Positions 11,775 through 22,429 of a stretch of 64,000 nt of DNA are shown here, piece by piece. The DNA is from Margaritifera margaritifera. Lineage: Eukaryota; Mollusca; Bivalvia; Unionida; Margaritiferidae. The notes under the pieces are model-generated. The model was not told the DNA's origin. It made no database searches and saw only the letters and a list, made by a program, of their open reading frames with translations. Made by a program: the position numbers and the translations under genes. Numbering within the stretch: position 1 is the stretch's first letter; each line of letters begins with the position of its first letter. Where the stretch lies: positions 2,105,501 through 2,169,500 of the forward strand of contig JAQPZY010001423.1 of NCBI GenBank assembly GCA_029931535.1, read 5' to 3'.

Positions 11775-11915
11775 AGTAATACATGCATTGCTATTATTAT
11801 ATTGCTTTCACTTTTTCTGGCACTAGTCCCCAGTCCAAGGTGAATTCCCTCCTCTAGTTAGTAACTGGAGGTCTTAGAACAAAAACAAACATGTTCCCAG
11901 CCGTATGCCTTAGGT
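11775..11915 (+). repeat. Left inverted terminal repeat of the DIRS element
   Basis: The core AAGGTGAATTCCCTCC, the flanking CTAGTCC and GAGGTCTTAGAA blocks and the distal ATGCCTTAG are all found in reverse complement at 17791-17931. By eye about 80 percent of positions match. Confidence 0.85.
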
Positions 11916-12249
11916 GTCGCTGGACTGTGCTTCTTCATTTTTTTTATCCCGTCATTGATAACCAGTGTTGAGGTAGATATTACCATCTACATTTTTGTTC
12001 CAGTTGTTTGTTTTTGTATAAAAAAAATTCTAATTCTCAGCAATCCACAAGGAGTTGGCAAATGCTACTGTAAGAAGGGTGCTTGGGACACTCAGCTCAC
12101 CTGCTTCGCATGTACTAAGTGTACTTTCATGAACTAATGACCTTTCAGTGCCTTATGATAAAATGAGTTGTGGGATTTGGTAGAAAGCCACCACTCCTAC
12201 AAAGGCAGAAATAAGGAGTACATACTCCTCTTTTCAAGAAGACCCCCTC

Positions 12250-12600
12250 TATTCCAAGAAGGAGTCAGTGGCACTTCCAGGTGTAAGAAAGTCGCCAGTT
12301 TCCGTAAAGGATAAATCCATGACACTTCCTACTTTAAGGAAGTCACCCACTCCCATAACAGAGGGATCAATGACGCTTCCAGGTGTAAAGAAGTCGTCAG
12401 CTACCATGAGGGAGGAATCAGTGGCATTCCACGGTGTAAGGAGGGAGGAATTAGTGACACCTCCTGGTGTATGAAAGTCGTCAACTCCTGTAAGGAAGGG
12501 ATCAATGACACTTCCCAGTGTAAGGAAATCAGCTCCCATGAGGGAGGGATCAGTGGCACTTGCCGGAAGTAAGGAAGTCGTCAACCCCGTGTGTGAGTCC
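12250..12600 (+). repeat. 51-60 bp tandem repeats with an in-frame 17-residue unit
   Basis: About seven units, each with a serine-rich pattern such as SMTLPTLRKSPTPITEG and SMTLPGVKKSSATMREE in the plus strand. The frame stays open for four units and is then broken by a stop. It lies 5' of the DIRS RT, where the Gag-like ORF of such elements sits, so it may be a repeated part of that ORF. The minus strand is also partly open. Confidence 0.65.
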
Positions 12601-13050
12601 CGCCTTTCCAGCACAAGGAACAACACGGCCATTTTCTCGCTCGGTCAAGCATGTGCCTAAGTCGAGGTGGTCTCTTTCATTGGAATTGAGTTCCCTGGAT
12701 AGACTCCTCGAGCAGGTCTCCAGCACCTGACGGGTCATTGGTCAATGACTGGACAATTGGTTTAGACACCAGTCAATGGCTTTCTGTCATCTGAGCGGGC
12801 ACCGGGCTTCCATCACCAGTCTAGGGAAGGGAAAGGAACAACATCGGTCACTGGCCACTGTCCCAGGTCAGGCTAAACCAGCTCAGAAGCGCCCCAGCCC
12901 TCAAGGCTATGGGTCCCTTGCCTAAATGTTTTAAGCAGGGGTCCCAATAAAACCATCAGACCATTTTAAAAAGTCAACACCCCTCTTTCGTGATTCGGTG
13001 GCAGAAAGAACCAAGGCAAGAAGTCCGTGGACCCCTCACTGAGGAGGGAG
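12601..13050. other. Interval between repeats and RT of the DIRS element
   Basis: No domain recognised. Many stops in the plus frame. Presumably decayed Gag-like ORF. Confidence 0.5.
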
Positions 13051-13059
13051 GCGGTGGGC

Positions 13060-14225
13060 CATAGAGAGCTACATCCTTTCCTGCCAAGTCCCCCTCTTCC
13101 TAATATCCCAGAAGGTGCCAGACAGGGACATATTTTAGGGGCCTGGTCAAACTTAACCGACGATGCAAGGTTTCTTTTCACAATAAGACTGTTTCCGGCT
13201 TCCCTTCGGGGACCATCCATTCTATCAATGACCCCCTTTTGGTTTCGACCGACCAAATTGGCATCTATAAGGCAAGAGGTATACACCCTTCTAAAGATGC
13301 GGACAGTGGAGAAGGTAATAAACACTAAAAGTCCAGGATTCTATTTCCTGATCTTCCTGGTTTTCACAAAAGGGTGAAAATTTCGCCTCATTATCTTTCT
13401 CCATTAAACAAATGTATTCAGGAAGAACGTTTCTGGATGGAGATGTCAGCATCAGCCAGGAATGCCATAAGGCTGAATGACTTGGCAGTCTTCACAAACG
13501 TTCAGGATGCTTATCTTCACATCCCCATCTTCCTATCCCACAGGAAATTCCTATGCTTTTGTCTGGGCAAGGAGGTCTTTCAATTTCGGGTTCTTCCTTT
13601 CAGCCTAGCTTCTGATCGAAGATTTTACCAGTGTCATAGGAGCAGTTTACTTAAGATTGTTCAGGGTTCCCATCATCAAGTATTTTGACAACCGGTTGAT
13701 GCAAAGCTTTCTCATACGTGCCCTACTATGGACCCTGTCACTCCGTTGGAATAGTGTTCCATCTAATGTTAAAACTCCCAACCAGGGGATATCAGATCTT
13801 ACCCCTTTTCAAAATTTTGTTTACGTGGGGATGAATTTCCGCACTTGTCAAGGGACAGTTTGTGTTCCCCACAACAGGATCACATAGATATTGTCTCTCA
13901 TAGCAATACCGTTCGAGAAGACTTCATTGTCTACTTGCCTCTACGTCTTTCTGCTGGTTATCCTGAACACAGCAACAGAGCTGGTTCCCCTAGGAAGACT
14001 TCCCATAAAACCTCTCTGGTTCTTGCTGCTAGCAAACTCGAAACCTTACAGGGACCCCCTGTTTGCTCGGATTCTTTTGGAATCCAAATTTCATTACCAT
14101 CTGAGTTGGCAGCTAAACCAGGACAGATTTCTGGCTGGAGTTCCGATAAACACCCAAGAACTTCACTCTTTCCTGTACATCAAAGCCTCATATTCAGGCT
14201 GAGATGTTCACCTAGAGCCTGAGGT
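13060..14225 (+). pseudogene. DIRS reverse transcriptase, frameshifted, active site altered
   Basis: Plus-strand pieces run in the family order: an N-terminal part with PEGARQGHILGAWSNLTDDA and RQEVYTLL (13027-13377), a second with SPLNKCIQEERFWMEM and VQDAYLHIPIFLSHRKFLCF plus QFRVLPFSLA (13374-13688), then a third (13657-13887) in which the catalytic box reads YFDN at 13681-13692 and ends FVYVGMNFRTCQGTV. The second active-site aspartate is thus asparagine. A fourth segment (13891-14202) is the thumb/connection. Four frames are needed, so there are at least three frameshifts. Confidence 0.85.
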
Positions 14226-14229
14226 CTTC

Positions 14230-14500
14230 GAGGCTTGTGGTCTTGGGAAGAATCATCCATTCATATCAACAACATAGAAATGCGGCTATTTTCCACTGTA
14301 AGGGTGCGTCAGCAGCTTTGTTATGGTCACCACGGACAACATATCGGTCGTGGCGTTCTTCAGACGGCAAGGAGTCACTCGTGTAATTTCTCTTTGCTTG
14401 GAAGTTTGGAACCTCCGCGGATGGACAGCTTCGGAGGGAATCACTCTCAGAGTTTACCATATTCCAGGTAAGAGGAATTAGGGATGAGCTGTCCTCATAT
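14230..14500 (+). pseudogene. DIRS RNase H remnant
   Basis: Translation gives IHINNIEM, then in another frame VMVTTDNISVVAFFRRQG and ITLRVYHIPGKRN. The TDN...VVA and H-IPG-N elements are those of the RNase H domain of DIRS-type polyproteins. Frameshifts separate the parts. It follows the RT directly. Confidence 0.75.
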
Positions 14501-14939
14501 AATGGTCTCTGCACCAGTCAGCATCAGAGAGACATTTTCAACTGTGAGTGAAGAAAATAGTAGATTTGTTTGCAACGAGGTGAACAACAATCTTCAACTT
14601 TATGTCTTTCCAGTTCCAGACCTGCTTGCATGGACTGTGGACACCTTCAGTCCGAACTGGGATGGACTGTACACCTGCGCCTTCCCACCTTTTAAAATAA
14701 TCCCACAAGTTCTCCACAGAGTCAGGACTTATATCTCACATCTCATCCTGATAGCCCCCCAATAGATTCAACCACCGTGACCCAACGATTTCAACTTGCT
14801 TGTAGAAGGCCCTGTGGAGTTACAACTGAAAAGGGATCTACTGTCGCAGCAGAGGGTCCCTCCTGCACAACAATCCACAGATTCCCCATCTTCATGCCTG
14901 ATCAGATTTCAAGTAAGGTTGCAGACTGCATCACCCAGA

Positions 14940-15850
14940 CTAGAAGGTAATTGACCTCCAAGGTTTGTGACACAAAGTGGAGAGTATTCTATAATTGGCG
15001 CAGTAGGAAACATGTTGATCCGATCTGCCCCCCCCCCCCTTTTTTTTTTTTTTTTTACTGCAGTCGCAGATTTTCTTTTCTTAAGGGCCATAGCACAGCT
15101 CTATCCAATAGTCTTAAGTTTTCTATAGGCTCACCACGTAGTCGAACTCTCATCTTTCAGAACTGATCAATTACTTTGAGCTTCAAAGACCAGTTTCTAG
15201 CTCTGCTCTTGAACGGCTAGGTGAACCCTTTCTTGTATTCTTCGGTCATTGTGTAAAAAACCTTATGAACCCTTGAGAACCTTACTTTAAATATGGTCTT
15301 CCTTCTCTCCTTACCATCAGCGAGGAGAAGGAGTGAAATTCATTCATTGTTGATGGAAAAGGGTTGCTTACATTTCAATGGCAACTACGATCTAGTTTCT
15401 CTTCTTCCTAACTTGGTTTTCTGACCAAGAATCAGCTACCTTTGGTAGTCCCTGAGTCAGTTGAAATCCGTAGACTCTGTCACATCTCTGGTAGGGATGA
15501 TCAAGATAAACTCCTTTGTCTGGTTAGGGTCTTATGTTTTTATTTGGACAAATCAAAGGGAAAAAATTGGTAAAAACTGTCTATTTTTCTATGTCAAAAG
15601 TACCTCTGATATATTTCAGCAGTCACCATTTTGGGGTGGATTATTCTATCAAAAGAATTTATCAATCTCACCGAGAAAGCGCCTTCTTTCATGACAATTA
15701 AGCCCATTAGAATAGGGCTATGGTCCGTTTTCTGTAATCATTCTTCTCTGGATGATGTCTTACTCCACCTTCTCTTTGTTCTACACTCATTCGATGCCTC
15801 AGTAGAACTTAGACATCTATGAATTCGGCCCGATTGTGTCAGCCCAGCAA
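14940..15850 (+). pseudogene. DIRS tyrosine recombinase remnant
   Basis: Fragments across frames resemble the recombinase that replaces integrase in DIRS elements: VESIL-LAQ near 14980, a hydrophobic core LRAIAQLYPIVLSFL (about 15080-15125), PYEPLRTLL (about 15262) and LSGLGLMF/SIRGK-like stretches around 15510-15560. The last part (about 15640-15830) shows QSHRESAFFHDN and CLTPPSLCSTLIRCL. A homopolymer tract (12 C then 17 T, 15028-15056) disrupts the frame. The catalytic R-H-R-Y residues could not be assigned with certainty. Confidence 0.6.
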
Positions 15851-15929
15851 GTTGTCAAACCATGCTCCAATCTTCAGTTGAGCACCCTACTGATTGTAGC
15901 TGGTATGTTCACTCTAACATATTATCATG

Positions 15930-15990
15930 GGACCATTAGCCTCCCACCAGGCTGGAAAAGTCAGCAATGTAATAATAACAGGCAATATGT
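15930..15990 (+). repeat. Third partial copy of the DIRS terminal sequence
   Basis: CTGGAAAAGTCAGCAATGTA followed by ATAATAACAGGCAATAT matches the outer part of the right terminal repeat (GGAAAAGGAACAGCAATGTA) in the same orientation, just after the recombinase remnant. DIRS elements carry an internal region complementary to their ends, which is the likely explanation; a second element's end is the alternative. Confidence 0.6.
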
Positions 15991-17213
15991 TGCTGCTATT
16001 AAAATGTGGTTTTGAGGGATAACACTAATTATGAAATACTTACCTTCTATTATTCCCAGATTTTATTCCTCGCTCCCACTCTGATGTCCTTACAGTCTTG
16101 GTCCAAGTCGAAGAAGATATTCCAAATGATGGAAATACAGTGCACCTTCTCTTTAACGCCACCCACATTTTACGGACAAAATCCCTTGGCACAGATGAGT
16201 TTGTATTCAAAAGTACCCTTCGAGGGCGCACATCCCTCTACCGCAGTCAGCGGTCAATGTATTAGTGCAGAAAACGTGAAATTTACCCCTCACCAGTGGA
16301 CACATATTGGAATTTACAGATGGGCAATTCACGAATATTTTTTGGTTTCTAAATTCAACACATTAACATTTGTTGCAAAATGCGGACAAAGTACTTAACT
16401 TTAATCCATACAAAGAGGTCAGAAATCTGATTATCCTTATTACAGTGTTCGTTAGATGTAAGGTTTTGTCACTTCAAAAGCAAACAGTTGGGAAGCACAG
16501 TATTGTTCAGCTCAAATCAGTGTGACGTCCGGTCGCCATAAAATAAATTGTATGTTAGTCGTTGTGGCTTCTCTCTCATAGATTACAAAATGTATTTGCA
16601 AGGGTATCAGACTATAAACAGTCGATCACGCAACAAGCTCCTTCCTTTGTAAACAGAGCATTTCCACCCTGCACCATCGCCTCTAAGTAAGCGCCTCTGC
16701 TATCTAGTGATTTACTATCCAGTTTTGGATACTATCCCTACACTAACCAGCTTGGCGGAGACATATATATGTTAAGAGTGTAACAAAAAAGTTCCAAAAA
16801 CTTTACTTTTTTTATTTTTTAGTTGTTGTTTTTTTGTGATGACTTGCTAAAGTTAATCTAACATATGTCTTGATTGTAATTTGAACTAAGTAAAATTCTC
16901 CGTCAAAATGTGTTAACATGTATTTTTGCGCTTCCGTTATCAAATCTTCAGTTTTGGAGGTGCGTAATATTTGTACGTTGTCAAGTTCTTCAATTTTGGA
17001 GGTAGATTAAATCTTGCATGTAGACCGCAATCCCATAATGCCTAAGTGGAAGTGATTGGTTTTTAAAAAAAAAAAAACAGCAGAAAATTGAGAAGCATTT
17101 CGTGTAATAGCTACAGTATTTGCCAACGAAGGAATAAGTTGTTGCAAAAAGTGCAAAACATCATCAGACATTCTCAGTTTAGAAGGAAAAATGAAAGCAA
17201 TTCGATTAAACGA

Positions 17214-17216
<3 letters not shown>
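15991..17216. other. Gene-free part of the DIRS element
   Basis: Open frame 16006-16398 (plus) and its antisense neighbour 16040-16231 resemble nothing known. No further domain recognised. Confidence 0.5.

Positions 17217-17261
<45 letters not shown>
17217..17261. repeat. (GA)n microsatellite
   Basis: About 22 GA units. Confidence 0.97.
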
Positions 17262-17263
<2 letters not shown>

Positions 17264-17497
17264 CTATGATTATTGTTGAGAAATTTGACATCAGAAAGAT
17301 TCAAAATTAACATGGTAAGTTATACATTCTGCAGCAGTGGGAATCAGAATAGACAGAGACTGATTAAGTACAGTCAGATGTTTGTACCCTGATTTTATTG
17401 ACAAGGTTTTCAAATGGTGTACCGTGATTGCTGAATATTCATGATTATTTTAATAACATTATTATAAGTTTTATCATATTGACTCCATAACATGGAA

Positions 17498-17755
17498 GTG
17501 ATTTTTATATTTAAAAAATATTAAATATTTAACAATTAAACTCCCTTTCTTTATATATATTTATTACTTACATCTGTGTCATACCCCGCTAGAAAGGCGA
17601 TGCCTTTTATAAAGCCACTTTCAATAAAAAAGAAATTTTATATTTAAAAATTAAACTTCTTTTCTTATTTTATATGTAAGTATTGCTCACATATTTGTGA
17701 TTCCCTTCTCGAAAGACCACCCGTCTTATAAGGCCACTTTTCTGCTGCAGAAGGG
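17498..17755. repeat. Diverged direct duplication, about 137-bp unit
   Basis: TTTTATATTTAAAAA, an ATTAAACT(T/C) block, a TATATGTAAGTATT-like block and the TCGAAAG/CTAGAAAG plus TATAA(A/G)GCCACTTT block occur twice (17498-17630 and 17635-17755). It lies just inside the right DIRS repeat. Confidence 0.7.
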
Positions 17756-17790
17756 ATGGCTTTATGACTTATAAGAGGAGGACCACTATA

Positions 17791-17931
17791 ACTAAGGCAT
17801 CAGACTGGTCCCATATCGTATTTTTTCTTCTAAGACCTCTAATTACTAATTGAAGGAGGGAATTCACCTTGAACTGTGGACTAGCACCAGGAAAAGGAAC
17901 AGCAATGTAATACTAGCAAGTAAGTATTACA
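17791..17931 (-). repeat. Right inverted terminal repeat of the DIRS element
   Basis: Reverse complement of the left repeat. GGAGGGAATTCACCTT (about 17855-17870) is an exact complement of the left core. Confidence 0.85.
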
Positions 17932-18740
17932 TAATTAAAATTAGTTATACTCCCCAAAACAACCTTTTACGATAATAAAGGTCTTACAATATTAAAAAAA
18001 GAGTTCTTCAGTATAATAAAACACGCGTTAAAATATGAATCAAATAATCTATTGTAGGGGTAGAAAATTGTCCAATGTGTATGTCATGTAGAGAGAAAGT
18101 TAATTTGCATTTGACGAATTAAATTTACCCATGAAATAATAGAATTGGTCATGCAGAAGTATATCTGAGCATTAAAAAAGAGAACTAAAATACTGTAAAA
18201 CCTAACATTTGTTATTCTTTTTTGTCTGAACCTTTTCAGTTATTACATGACAGAAAAGATACACGAGTATTCCCGTTACTATTTTTAGCAGGTGTTAATC
18301 AATGAATTGTCGTGTGCCTAATTGTGAAATGAACAGATCATGTTTTCCGTGAGCTGATTGCAATCTACCCGGTCCTCAATAAAAATAACGTCTTGGGACT
18401 TCTAACAATGTGTATCTTTCGTCTAGTAATGAATATAAAAACTGGAAATTGTCAATTGATGCTTATAGGACGCGTATGTTGTGGGCATCCCCTTTGTGAA
18501 CTGGTGCTATCAAAAAGCACAATTCTATTACTCACCTGCTATTATAATGTTTTCTTGTAAATAAGCATTGCAGATATGGATCATCGTGAGTGTTTTGTAT
18601 TTATTTATAATAATATTATTAGTTTGATAGTTTTCAATACATTAGTTTTCAATACAGTATATCATTACTTTTGTGTGCTGTCATAGATGTACAATAACTT
18701 GTATTTTTTGGGTGAGGTTCTTGTATAATGATACTATTTC
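17932..18740. other. Gene-free AT-rich stretch
   Basis: Nothing recognised between the DIRS element and the CATACGCAC-rich repeat. Confidence 0.6.
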
Positions 18741-18741
18741 A

Positions 18742-19018
18742 GTAGTTTAATAAATAGGAATACCACTTTATCCTATCATATTTTCACGCTTCACATACGC
18801 ACGTCATGCATCATACCTCATACCTTATACACATCATACGCACTCACTTAACACCTCATACCTCGCATACGCACTTCATAGTTCGCTCAATTCACTTCAT
18901 ACTTCGTAAATCACAGACACTGCATGCTTCGATACTTAGGATACGCGAATCGCATACGCACACTTCACTCACTCTCTACTTCATACATTGCACACGCACT
19001 TCATATACATGTACTATG
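18742..19018 (+). repeat. CATACGCAC-rich repeat, left copy, truncated
   Basis: Starts TAGTTTAATAAATAGGAATA and continues through CTTCACATACGCAC and CACTTCACTCACTCTCT blocks. The same sequence in the same orientation occurs at 41040-41441 (TAGTGTAGTAAATAGGGATA ...). Here the far end, which in the other copy is an inverted terminus, is missing and Polinton-type coding sequence begins. Confidence 0.85.
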
Positions 19019-19525
19019 CTCTTAACAAAGTTTACAATTGTCAATAAAATATTTGTAGCGATCATTTCTATAGCTGCAGTAATTGTGGCAATAGTTATAC
19101 GTCTCTCCTTGAAGAATCGTTTACGTCTTACACCCAATGATAACTTAAGTTTTACATCTATATTTTCAATTGTTTTCTTCACGTGACTGTCTAAATCTGC
19201 TTTTTTCCCAAGTCTCTGATCTTAAACTTTCAGCACTCAGCAACTGACTTTGTAACTTCTTTAATTTACCATCGTCCTTCTCTTTGCTAATATCCTTCTT
19301 TGTGTCCGCTATCTGTTTGCCATATATATCTATTTCGATTTCCAGTGATTTAATTACTTCTTTAAATTTCATAACTTTTTCAGCAAATCCTCTGGTTTCT
19401 CGTTCCTGCTGGAGTAAAAACAATCTATCAGACTTTTGGGAGTAAGGTAAATTGAAATATTCATCTACTTGATCTAACACTGTTTCTGTATCTCTCACCT
19501 GCTCGTCTGTGTTCAAGACTTGCAT
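18976..19525 (-). pseudogene. Polinton coiled-coil plus transmembrane protein, frameshifted
   Basis: The N-terminal part (19166-19525) begins MQVLNTDEQVRDTETVLDQV and is a long charged, helical stretch (SLEIEIDIYGKQIADTKKDI) likely to form a coiled coil. After a frameshift at a run of six T (19201-19206) the second part (18976-19182) gives a basic segment RRKRFFKERR followed by a hydrophobic helix ITIATITAAIEMIATNILL. A coiled coil followed by this kind of membrane helix is common in proteins encoded by Polintons of marine invertebrates; the function is unknown, possibly a membrane or minor virion protein. The C-terminus is cut by the left CATACGCAC-rich repeat. Confidence 0.6.
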
Positions 19526-19529
19526 CTCT

Positions 19530-20010
19530 GTTTCCTCACTTTGTTTGCTGCCTTTGAGTACGAGAGGGCTGTAATGGATATTTAGGATTCATCTCTTGTG
19601 TATTTGTCCATTGCCCTAGATCTTCTTTCGATATCGTATCAGGGAAATCTTTACCACCATTTGGGCTTCGATACTGCTGAGTTTCAGAAATGTCTATTCT
19701 TTGGTCTTATTGTTTGAAAGACGAATCTTCTTACCCGTGTAAATTGCATACACTTTATTAATTCTACCCCTATTATCGCTTTCTGTGAAGGCATTTTCAT
19801 AAATTCTTCGCTAAATTTTAAATTGTTCACCTTAGCAAAGTCTTTTCCAATTACAACCCTAGTCTCCCTTGTCTGTCATCAGTTAAATTCTTTAAAATAC
19901 TCAGAATGCTTTCCTCCATCTGTTGATATTCAACCGAGATTTCATCAACTAGTTGATCTTCAACCGGGATTTTTTTTTCTTTCAAATTTATATCTTCTGG
20001 TTCTGTCATT
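19530..20010 (-). pseudogene. Unrecognised AT-rich gene upstream of the coiled-coil protein
   Basis: Reading the minus strand from ATG at about 20010 gives MTEPEDINLKEKKIPVEDQL, an acidic helical start, to a stop after about 52 codons. Adjacent frames continue with VVIGKDFAKVNNLKFSEEF and MPSQKAIIGVELIKCM, and then a segment ending near 19530 with GGKDFPDTISKEDLGQW. The pieces are collinear and run straight into the start of the coiled-coil gene, so they probably were one gene with at least two frameshifts. No family recognised. Its position and base composition match Polinton copy B. Confidence 0.4.
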
Positions 20011-20019
20011 TTAAGATAT

Positions 20020-21945
20020 TTGAATGGACTGTAAAGTAGAAGAGGAGTTCGGATTCGTAGAGATAGATTTATGTGAAGAGTACCGCTAAGTGTTGAAGAT
20101 TAGCATAGCAAATTGGACTTACAAAGATATCATTTTTAAGGCGTTAACCGCGAAAGACTTGGATAAGATTGAAAGAAAGCAATTAAAGAGCATATATGAC
20201 ATTGTTTGTGAATACTAGGTTAGCCAAGATATCTAAATGCCTATCCGATTTTATCATCACAGCCGTAGTCAATGTACTGAGTACATTGCTACCAGTTAAT
20301 AATCTTGAAACCTTTGCAAAAAGAACGTTAAATGACATGATGGAATTAGATATTTCACAAGCTTCTTCTCATGCAAGCTATGCATACTCTTCTCAGCTGT
20401 AAGTGCTAGTTTGCCTACTCTCAAACGCATAAAGGTGATAAAGGATAAAGAAGAGGCGATAAAATGAATCTACTATATTAAATGTGTAAATGTGTAACAA
20501 GTGCCATGCGATAAATTCACTAGTATCCATAAATTGTGTTGCGGTATGTATATTCATTTACATATTCGCACAGATAATTAGAGGTGGAGACGATCTAAGA
20601 TCTCTTCGATAATAAAGTGATGCTACTTTGTGTGCGCTATGTTCGCAGTAGAAGGTCAAAATAGTCCACGAGTCAGGATAAAGGTCAATACAAAAGTGGT
20701 TTTGTGAACATTATGGTTATCTATTTTCTTTAGCTCAGAAAAGTAGTGTGCATCGATGGCAAAATAACACCGTACTAAATGATTGAGCTCTAAACTTACA
20801 TTTGTAACTTACATTACAAATGTTGTCAACCTTGAATCAATGCCTATTTTTCAAAGGTGTATGTCATTGTCTATGTTGTAAACTAAATCTTAAAAAAATC
20901 TTCTCTTGTGATTGGTGTATGTTTGTGTATGTCTTTGTCTTTTCTCCCAACAACAACAACAACAACAACCCACCCACTTCCCTTATAAACATGTGTATGT
21001 GTTGAGTATAGTGTGATTGTATAGAGTGTGTATATAAACACTTCCTACCCTTGTGTATGACAGTAAGTTTGTTTGTATGTTTGTGTGTAAGAGTGTGTAT
21101 TATTTCATCTCCCTTCTTTTACATCCCACCCCTCTTCTCGTATGATAGTAGGTTTGTGTGTTGTATGTAAATACAGCGTGTGTATCAACACTCCTACCCG
21201 TCTCGTTGGTTAGTAGGGGTTTGTTAGTTTGTAATCAAAAAGTGTGTGTGTGTGTGGGGGGGGGGAATAGAATCTTTAAAAAAACGGGTGTTTGGATAGT
21301 ATATCAAAAAGTGTGTGTTTAGATAGTATATTAAAACGTGTGTGTTGGATTGTATCTCGAAATTTTTAACATTATCATTCCCGTTTATCCCAAAAACTTT
21401 CGACCCTTTGTGGATAGTATATGTGGTGTGTTGGATTGTATAGGTAATATGTTTGGATAGTATGGGTAGTGTATTGGATACTAGATCAACATTTTAACAT
21501 TACCATTCCCCATATGTCCCTATAAAGACTTTTGACCCTATACCACCAACCCCATGTTAAACCTATGGAACAATGTTAACCTAGGACTTCCCGTACCTAC
21601 CTATAGTAGCGAACATTGAGGTCAACTCTAATAATGTTACTATGTCACCCCAACTGAGGTCACCCACTTCTAACACTGTTAACATTTTACCCTATACACA
21701 CTTTTGACCCTATAAACCCATTTGACCCCCAAGTACCACAGCAATGTTAATTTCCCGTACGGCTCTATAGTACCTCTTTTGGCTCCCAATCGCCCCTCAA
21801 TTTCTTGTTTAACGTCACCTAACAATGTCAAGCATTTGCTCCTTTTGACCATCGTTGATCCATAAAATGCTCTATGATATTTGTAGAAAAGTGTCTGGCC
21901 ACTATTGAGAGCATTGCGAATATTAGGAGCTTTTGTAATGGTATC
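20020..21945. other. Gene-poor interval with GT-rich and GACCCTATA-type repeats
   Basis: An open frame at 20196-20402 (plus) has no recognisable domain. Further right are a short (CAA)n run (20949-20968), GTGTGT/G-run at 21243-21266, and diffuse imperfect repeats of TTGGATAGTATA/TTGGATTGTAT (21285-21490) and of TTTTGACCCTATA with ACATTACCATTCCC (21360-21730). No gene was identified. Confidence 0.5.
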
Positions 21946-21949
21946 ATAC

Positions 21950-22410
21950 TATTTTCGTTGGTTGCTGATATTTTTTATCCAGCGATTCTATTTTATCTTG
22001 CACATCATTGAATACAGCCATTATTACCCCGAGACTACCAATTATGGGCAGTAGATCTCTCTTGTCGATATCGAAAGTTTTCATTGACTTAATACCATCA
22101 ATTATGGGCTTTTTGTCGATACCAGATGTTTTTATTAACTTAATACTATCAATTATATGCTGTAGATCTCTCTTGTCGATATCAGATGTTTTTTATGGAC
22201 TTAATACTATCAAGTAGAGGCTGTAAATCTTTCTGGTTGATACCAGATGCTTTTACAACTGGGAACTATTTGAGAGCATTCCATATCATATATAATCGGT
22301 GTGAGCTGATTCCATAGCTTTCTTGGACTTCTTTTGCAGTAATGGAACCATGCAGACGTTTTATTTCCGCAATAATTTGCGGCGGAAGGTAAGCTTGTTT
22401 TCTTGGCATT
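21950..22410 (-). pseudogene. Helix-turn-helix protein with about 21-residue repeats (Polinton copy A)
   Basis: The minus strand from about 22408 gives MPRKQAYLPPQIIAEIKRLH, then GSITAKEVQESYGISSHRL, which has the look of a helix-turn-helix of the transposase/repressor kind. After an in-frame TAG follow four repeats of about 21 residues: GINQKDLQPLLDSIKSIK, DIDKRDLQHIIDSIKLIK, GIDKKPIIDGIKSMK and DIDKRDLLPIIGSLG, ending with a short helical tail VQDKIESLDKKYQQPTKIV and a stop near 21955. A run of six T (22189-22194), where the sister repeat has five, breaks the frame between repeats one and two. A DNA-binding role is inferred only from the N-terminus. Confidence 0.5.
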
Positions 22411-22429
22411 TATATACTTTCTATGTTTC

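Larger units (their letters stand above)
11775..17931 (+). mobile_element. DIRS-type tyrosine-recombinase retrotransposon, decayed
   Basis: A plus-strand succession of RT, RNase H and tyrosine-recombinase remnants is bounded by roughly 140-bp inverted repeats (11775-11915 and 17791-17931). DIRS elements are the retrotransposons that combine this enzyme set with inverted terminal repeats instead of LTRs. No target-site duplication is expected. All coding parts have frameshifts and stops. About 1.8 kb between the recombinase end and the right repeat holds no recognised gene, a (GA)n run and a duplicated 137-bp segment, so there may be secondary insertions. Confidence 0.85.

Noticed and set aside
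16006..16398. 130-codon ORF inside the DIRS element
   Set aside because: Overlaps an antisense frame, shows no known domain and has no neighbour support.
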